This document shows positions 5,662-8,038 of a stretch of 8,038 bases of DNA, piece after piece. Position numbers and translations under genes: made by a program. This DNA is from an uncultured Lachnospiraceae bacterium. GTDB taxonomy: Bacteria; Bacillota_A; Clostridia; Lachnospirales; Lachnospiraceae. Below the pieces are notes generated by a model. That model was not told the DNA's origin and made no database searches. It worked only from the letters and a program-made list of their open reading frames with translations. Numbering within the stretch: position 1 is the stretch's first letter; every line of letters starts with the position of its first letter. The stretch is taken from assembly GCA_947302185.1 (NCBI GenBank), contig CAMYVI010000111.1, forward strand, positions 1 to 8,038, given 5' to 3'.

Positions 5662-7191
5662 TCAGTGCCGCCCCGAAAACTCGATTCTGTCATCTTCCCC
5701 CAGGTACACTTTTACGCACCAGTCCGGGACATGTCTTTCGAAGAAATTTTCATCGGATCTGAAAATGAACGTCGTCTCATATGTCGTCGGCCTTGACGGG
5801 TAGATCCCCGCTCCGTCCGTAAAATACAGAAGTCCGCGCAGATTTCTCAAAAGTCCCTCAGCTCTCAGTTTCTCCACATATTCGAACGCGGGCCTGAAAT
5901 CCGTACCGAATCCGCCGCTCACCTCAAATGTCCCGAGGTACTGCTTCATTTCCTCCGGCGATCTGATCAGGATATCTTTCTGTACCTGATTATCGCACTC
6001 CAGGATCCTCAGTTCAATGCGGTGAAAAAAAGTTTCCCTGCTTCGCAGGATCGATGCAGTCTCATTCAGAAAATGCTGCACGAGACTTTCCTGGCAGGAC
6101 GCGGAAGTGTCGATAACTATTACCAGCTCCTCGACTTTTTTTGCCTCGCGATATTCATTCTCCTCCATGAGAGGCATATTCCCGTAGAGTTCCATCCCGT
6201 AATTGTAAAATCCGTAGTCAAATGAATCCGGGTCCACACGGGCTTCCTCACGTACGACTGCATACCGCCTGAGAAAATCGCGATAACTCATCCGTTTCCT
6301 GTTCTGTACCTCAAGAATCCGGGTCAGCGTACCGGTCATCCTGCCGATGTGACCGGCTGAATTTTCCAGTTCGACCATCATGCGGTCCGACTTATCCTGC
6401 CAGTTCTTTTTGAGTTCCTCCCTGCGTTTTTCCTCCGACTCCCGCCGGTCGTCACTGCTCTCACTATTCCCGTCTCTTTCAGGATTTTCCTTCTTCTTTT
6501 CCTGAAGTTCCTCCCAGAATTCGTGGTCGCACAGCGTAAATTCCAGTACAAGCTTTTCTTCGGTAACCGGATCCGGCAGGTTCTCCATGAAGTAACGGTA
6601 GATTTTCTCAGCTGTCAGAACATTTATCTCCGCACCCAGTTTTTCATACCACTGCGCACGGAAATCAGGAAGAACACGGCTTACGGCCGGACATTCTTCC
6701 ATGGAATCGATTATGGATTCAACTGCGATATCACAGGCCAGATTCCACAGAAGACGGTCGGGACCGCTGCGTATCCTGTCCTGCCTTTCAGACTCTGAAA
6801 AACTCATGAAGAGGACCGTCTGTGTCGGCAATTCAAAACCCTTTAGCGGCATTTCATCCGGGACAGATCGGTCATTCGAATCGGCAGGCTGTGCAGTTGC
6901 TGTTCCCGTCCGGGGAATTTCCGACATCGGATGGAGGAGAAGGCAGTGAAGGATAATGTGAAGATACGTTCTCGCCATCCACTTCGGCTCATTCACATAT
7001 GTCTGCATGAGGAATCGCGGATTATAGCGCATATATTCCGCATCGGTCCCGATACCTGTCGTTGAAAGATCCATCTCCCAGGGCAGCGAATCCAGAGCAT
7101 CCCCTAAAAAGTGCAGAGACAGATACAGATCCGTTCGGGTCTGATTCAAAATTTTTTCACTAATTTCTCTCAATTTTTCTGTTGTATGCAT
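5662..7191 (-). CDS. DUF2201-type protein: degenerate metallopeptidase-like N-terminus plus VWA-like domain
   Basis: This is the probable partner of the MoxR-like ATPase encoded just downstream. The 509-residue product has an N-terminal region resembling the putative metallopeptidase part of DUF2201 proteins, with YLHIILHCLLLHP (76-88) where active relatives have HExxH, and NLACDIAVE (150-158), a conserved stretch of that region. A charged linker (about 226-275) follows, then a VWA-like domain with an intact metal site: DTSAS (361-365), GGFGTD (426-431, Thr430) and FTDG (457-460, Asp459). Metal-dependent binding of a target protein is therefore likely, while peptidase activity is unlikely because the catalytic Glu is an Ile (residue 79). 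The ATG at 7191 is preferred to the GTG at 7197, because GGAG at 7199-7202 leaves 7 nt before the ATG but only 1 nt before the GTG. It lies 68 nt after the LRR gene and 32 nt before the AAA+ gene. Confidence 0.88.
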   Translation of the reverse strand: MHTTEKLREISEKILNQTRTDLYLSLHFLGDALDSLPWEMDLSTTGIGTDAEYMRYNPRFLMQTYVNEPKWMARTYLHIILHCLLLHPMSEIPRTGTATAQPADSNDRSVPDEMPLKGFELPTQTVLFMSFSESERQDRIRSGPDRLLWNLACDIAVESIIDSMEECPAVSRVLPDFRAQWYEKLGAEINVLTAEKIYRYFMENLPDPVTEEKLVLEFTLCDHEFWEELQEKKKENPERDGNSESSDDRRESEEKRREELKKNWQDKSDRMMVELENSAGHIGRMTGTLTRILEVQNRKRMSYRDFLRRYAVVREEARVDPDSFDYGFYNYGMELYGNMPLMEENEYREAKKVEELVIVIDTSASCQESLVQHFLNETASILRSRETFFHRIELRILECDNQVQKDILIRSPEEMKQYLGTFEVSGGFGTDFRPAFEYVEKLRAEGLLRNLRGLLYFTDGAGIYPSRPTTYETTFIFRSDENFFERHVPDWCVKVYLGEDDRIEFSGRH

Positions 7192-7193
7192 GA

Positions 7194-7235
7194 TCACTCT
7201 CCGGAATACCTGACCCGGGCAGAGACAAGTTCCAT
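7194..7235 (-). other. Possible 13-codon leader ORF before the VWA gene
   Basis: The frame MELVSARVRYSGE ends with a TGA 2 nt before the ATG of the VWA gene and contains that gene's ribosome site. It is in frame with the upstream LRR gene, beyond its TAA. It starts with the same ATG-RAA-CTT-GTC-TCT-G motif as the frame before nudC. No ribosome site is evident for it, so it may be chance. Confidence 0.2.
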
Positions 7236-7237
7236 TT
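7220..7237. repeat. Short repeat motif, copy B, upstream of the VWA gene
   Basis: CAGAGACAAGTTCCATTT differs from the copy at 3917-3935 by one base. In this spacer the minus-strand RNA can also pair GGACAA with TTGTCT around a 7-nt loop, inside a CGGGCAG/CTGCCCG pair, but that pairing is not kept at the other copy, so a shared RNA fold is not supported. Confidence 0.5.
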
Positions 7238-7259
7238 GTCCGATGCGGCAGCTGCCCGC

Positions 7260-8038
7260 TTACAATTCTCCCAAATCAAATTCATCCTCATCCGCTTCCC
7301 CTGCCAGCACGTCCCCTCTCTGCCTCATCAGCAATCCGACAAGCTCAGCGTCCCCCTGTCCGCTTGCCCGCAGAACCGACTTTTCGGCTGCCTCCGCCGA
7401 GACATAGCCCGCATCAAGCAGGAACATAGCTCTCTCTCTGTCCCGCTGATCGACGAGCCGCAGCAGAATCTCCTCAGCGTGTGCTGTCAGATATCCGCTA
7501 TACTTGTCCCCGGCTGAATCCTTCATACTGCAGGGATACATCAGCCTCGCGAGCGCTATATTTGCGGCATTCTGCACACCTCCCACGCCGTCTGCCACAG
7601 CCCGGTCAAAGAGCTGATCATATCCTCGAAAATCTATTCCGTTCCGCATGACAGTCTCACGGTAGGCAAAGCCGCATCCTTCGATCCACGTATGAAAAGC
7701 CCTGGCATAGGTATCCTCATCGAAACCGTGCGTAAAAGCAGGAAAATAAAGCTCCGCCTCGCATTCTTCCTCATGAATCTTCACGTACAGTCCGAAATCC
7801 GTATCGGCAAGCATATCCCTCAAAATAGAATACTGCTTCCGAATCACCTTGAGTTGTATTTCCGTGAGCATCCCGCAGAAATAAATCGCTCCTGTCCCCC
7901 AGCTTTGGGTATTATCCGTCAGAGATATCATCCGCAGATTCTGACAGCCGTAAAAGGCAAATGTCCCGACGCCTCTCACGCTGTCAGGCAGCAAAATCTG
8001 TTCCACGGCGTCTATTTTCTCAAATGCATGTGTTCCGA
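7260..8038 (-). CDS. Leucine-rich repeat (BspA/LRR_5-like) protein, C-terminal part
   Basis: The frame is open to the window edge, so only the last 258 residues are seen and the true start is beyond 8038; the GTG at 8006 is not a real start because the repeats continue upstream of it. The visible part opens with LRR_5-type repeats: GTHAFEKIDAVEQILLPDSV, then VGTFAFYGCQNLRMISLTDN and GAIYFCGMLTEIQL, matching the family pattern AFxxCxxLxxIxLPDSVxxIG. A non-repeat domain of about 190 residues follows (from VIRKQYSILRDML), with late helical stretches such as RAMFLLDAGYVSAEAAEKSV that look ankyrin-like, ending in a very acidic tail (GEADEDEFDLGEL). No anchor or membrane segment is seen at this end. 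Sitting 68 nt upstream of the VWA gene, it is probably in the same operon and could be the target-binding member of that machine; this is inference. Confidence 0.85.
   Translation of the reverse strand, partial: GTHAFEKIDAVEQILLPDSVRGVGTFAFYGCQNLRMISLTDNTQSWGTGAIYFCGMLTEIQLKVIRKQYSILRDMLADTDFGLYVKIHEEECEAELYFPAFTHGFDEDTYARAFHTWIEGCGFAYRETVMRNGIDFRGYDQLFDRAVADGVGGVQNAANIALARLMYPCSMKDSAGDKYSGYLTAHAEEILLRLVDQRDRERAMFLLDAGYVSAEAAEKSVLRASGQGDAELVGLLMRQRGDVLAGEADEDEFDLGEL

Noticed and set aside
5030..5803. 257-codon + strand frame opposite the AAA+ gene start
   Set aside because: It is antisense to Walker A/B coding sequence and to the end of the VWA gene, and its translation has no recognisable features.
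1..8038. tRNA, rRNA, CRISPR array, transposase or integrase
   Set aside because: I saw no cloverleaf sequence, no regularly spaced repeats and no recombinase motifs on either strand.

Overview
The window looks like chromosomal DNA of an anaerobic Firmicute, most likely a gut-type Clostridia/Lachnospiraceae. This rests on strong GGAGG-type ribosome sites, roughly even GC content, a BspA-like leucine-rich repeat protein, a MoxR/VWA gene pair, and a NudC whose substrate motif reads SQPWGVADN rather than SQPWPFPxS. The assignment is an inference from gene style. The odd length and a start exactly inside a repeat suggest this may be a whole metagenomic contig.

Layout. Positions 1-52 hold the first copy of a 52-bp direct repeat. 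Positions 74-2899 (+ strand) carry two co-directional genes: a protein with a membrane hairpin, then an Hsp70/actin-fold ATPase that ends in a membrane hairpin instead of a substrate-binding domain. A perfect 12-bp hairpin at 2914-2945 separates them from convergent genes and can terminate both strands. From 8038 down to 3025 (- strand) come: the C-terminal part of a leucine-rich repeat protein cut by the window edge; a DUF2201-type protein with a degenerate metallopeptidase-like N-terminus and an intact VWA MIDAS; a MoxR-like AAA+ ATPase; a possible 39-codon open frame; and NudC (NAD(H) pyrophosphatase / Nudix hydrolase). The second copy of the direct repeat (3935-3985) covers the last codons of the AAA+ gene.

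How they may work together. MoxR AAA+ ATPases with VWA partners form chaperone-like machines that remodel or activate target proteins, and the LRR protein is a plausible target-recognition partner in the same operon. The + strand pair looks like a membrane-tethered chaperone-like ATPase with a small membrane partner, possibly an exchange factor; that role is inference. The pair and nudC together lie in a 3.9-kb segment bounded by the direct repeats, one of which supplies the 3' end of the AAA+ gene. This is the arrangement left by insertion at a gene's 3' end, although no integrase is visible and a multicopy intergenic repeat explains it equally well. Two short open frames sharing an 18-bp motif (ATG-RAA-CTT-GTC-TCT-G) end right at the starts of nudC and of the VWA gene; they are the least explained signal here.
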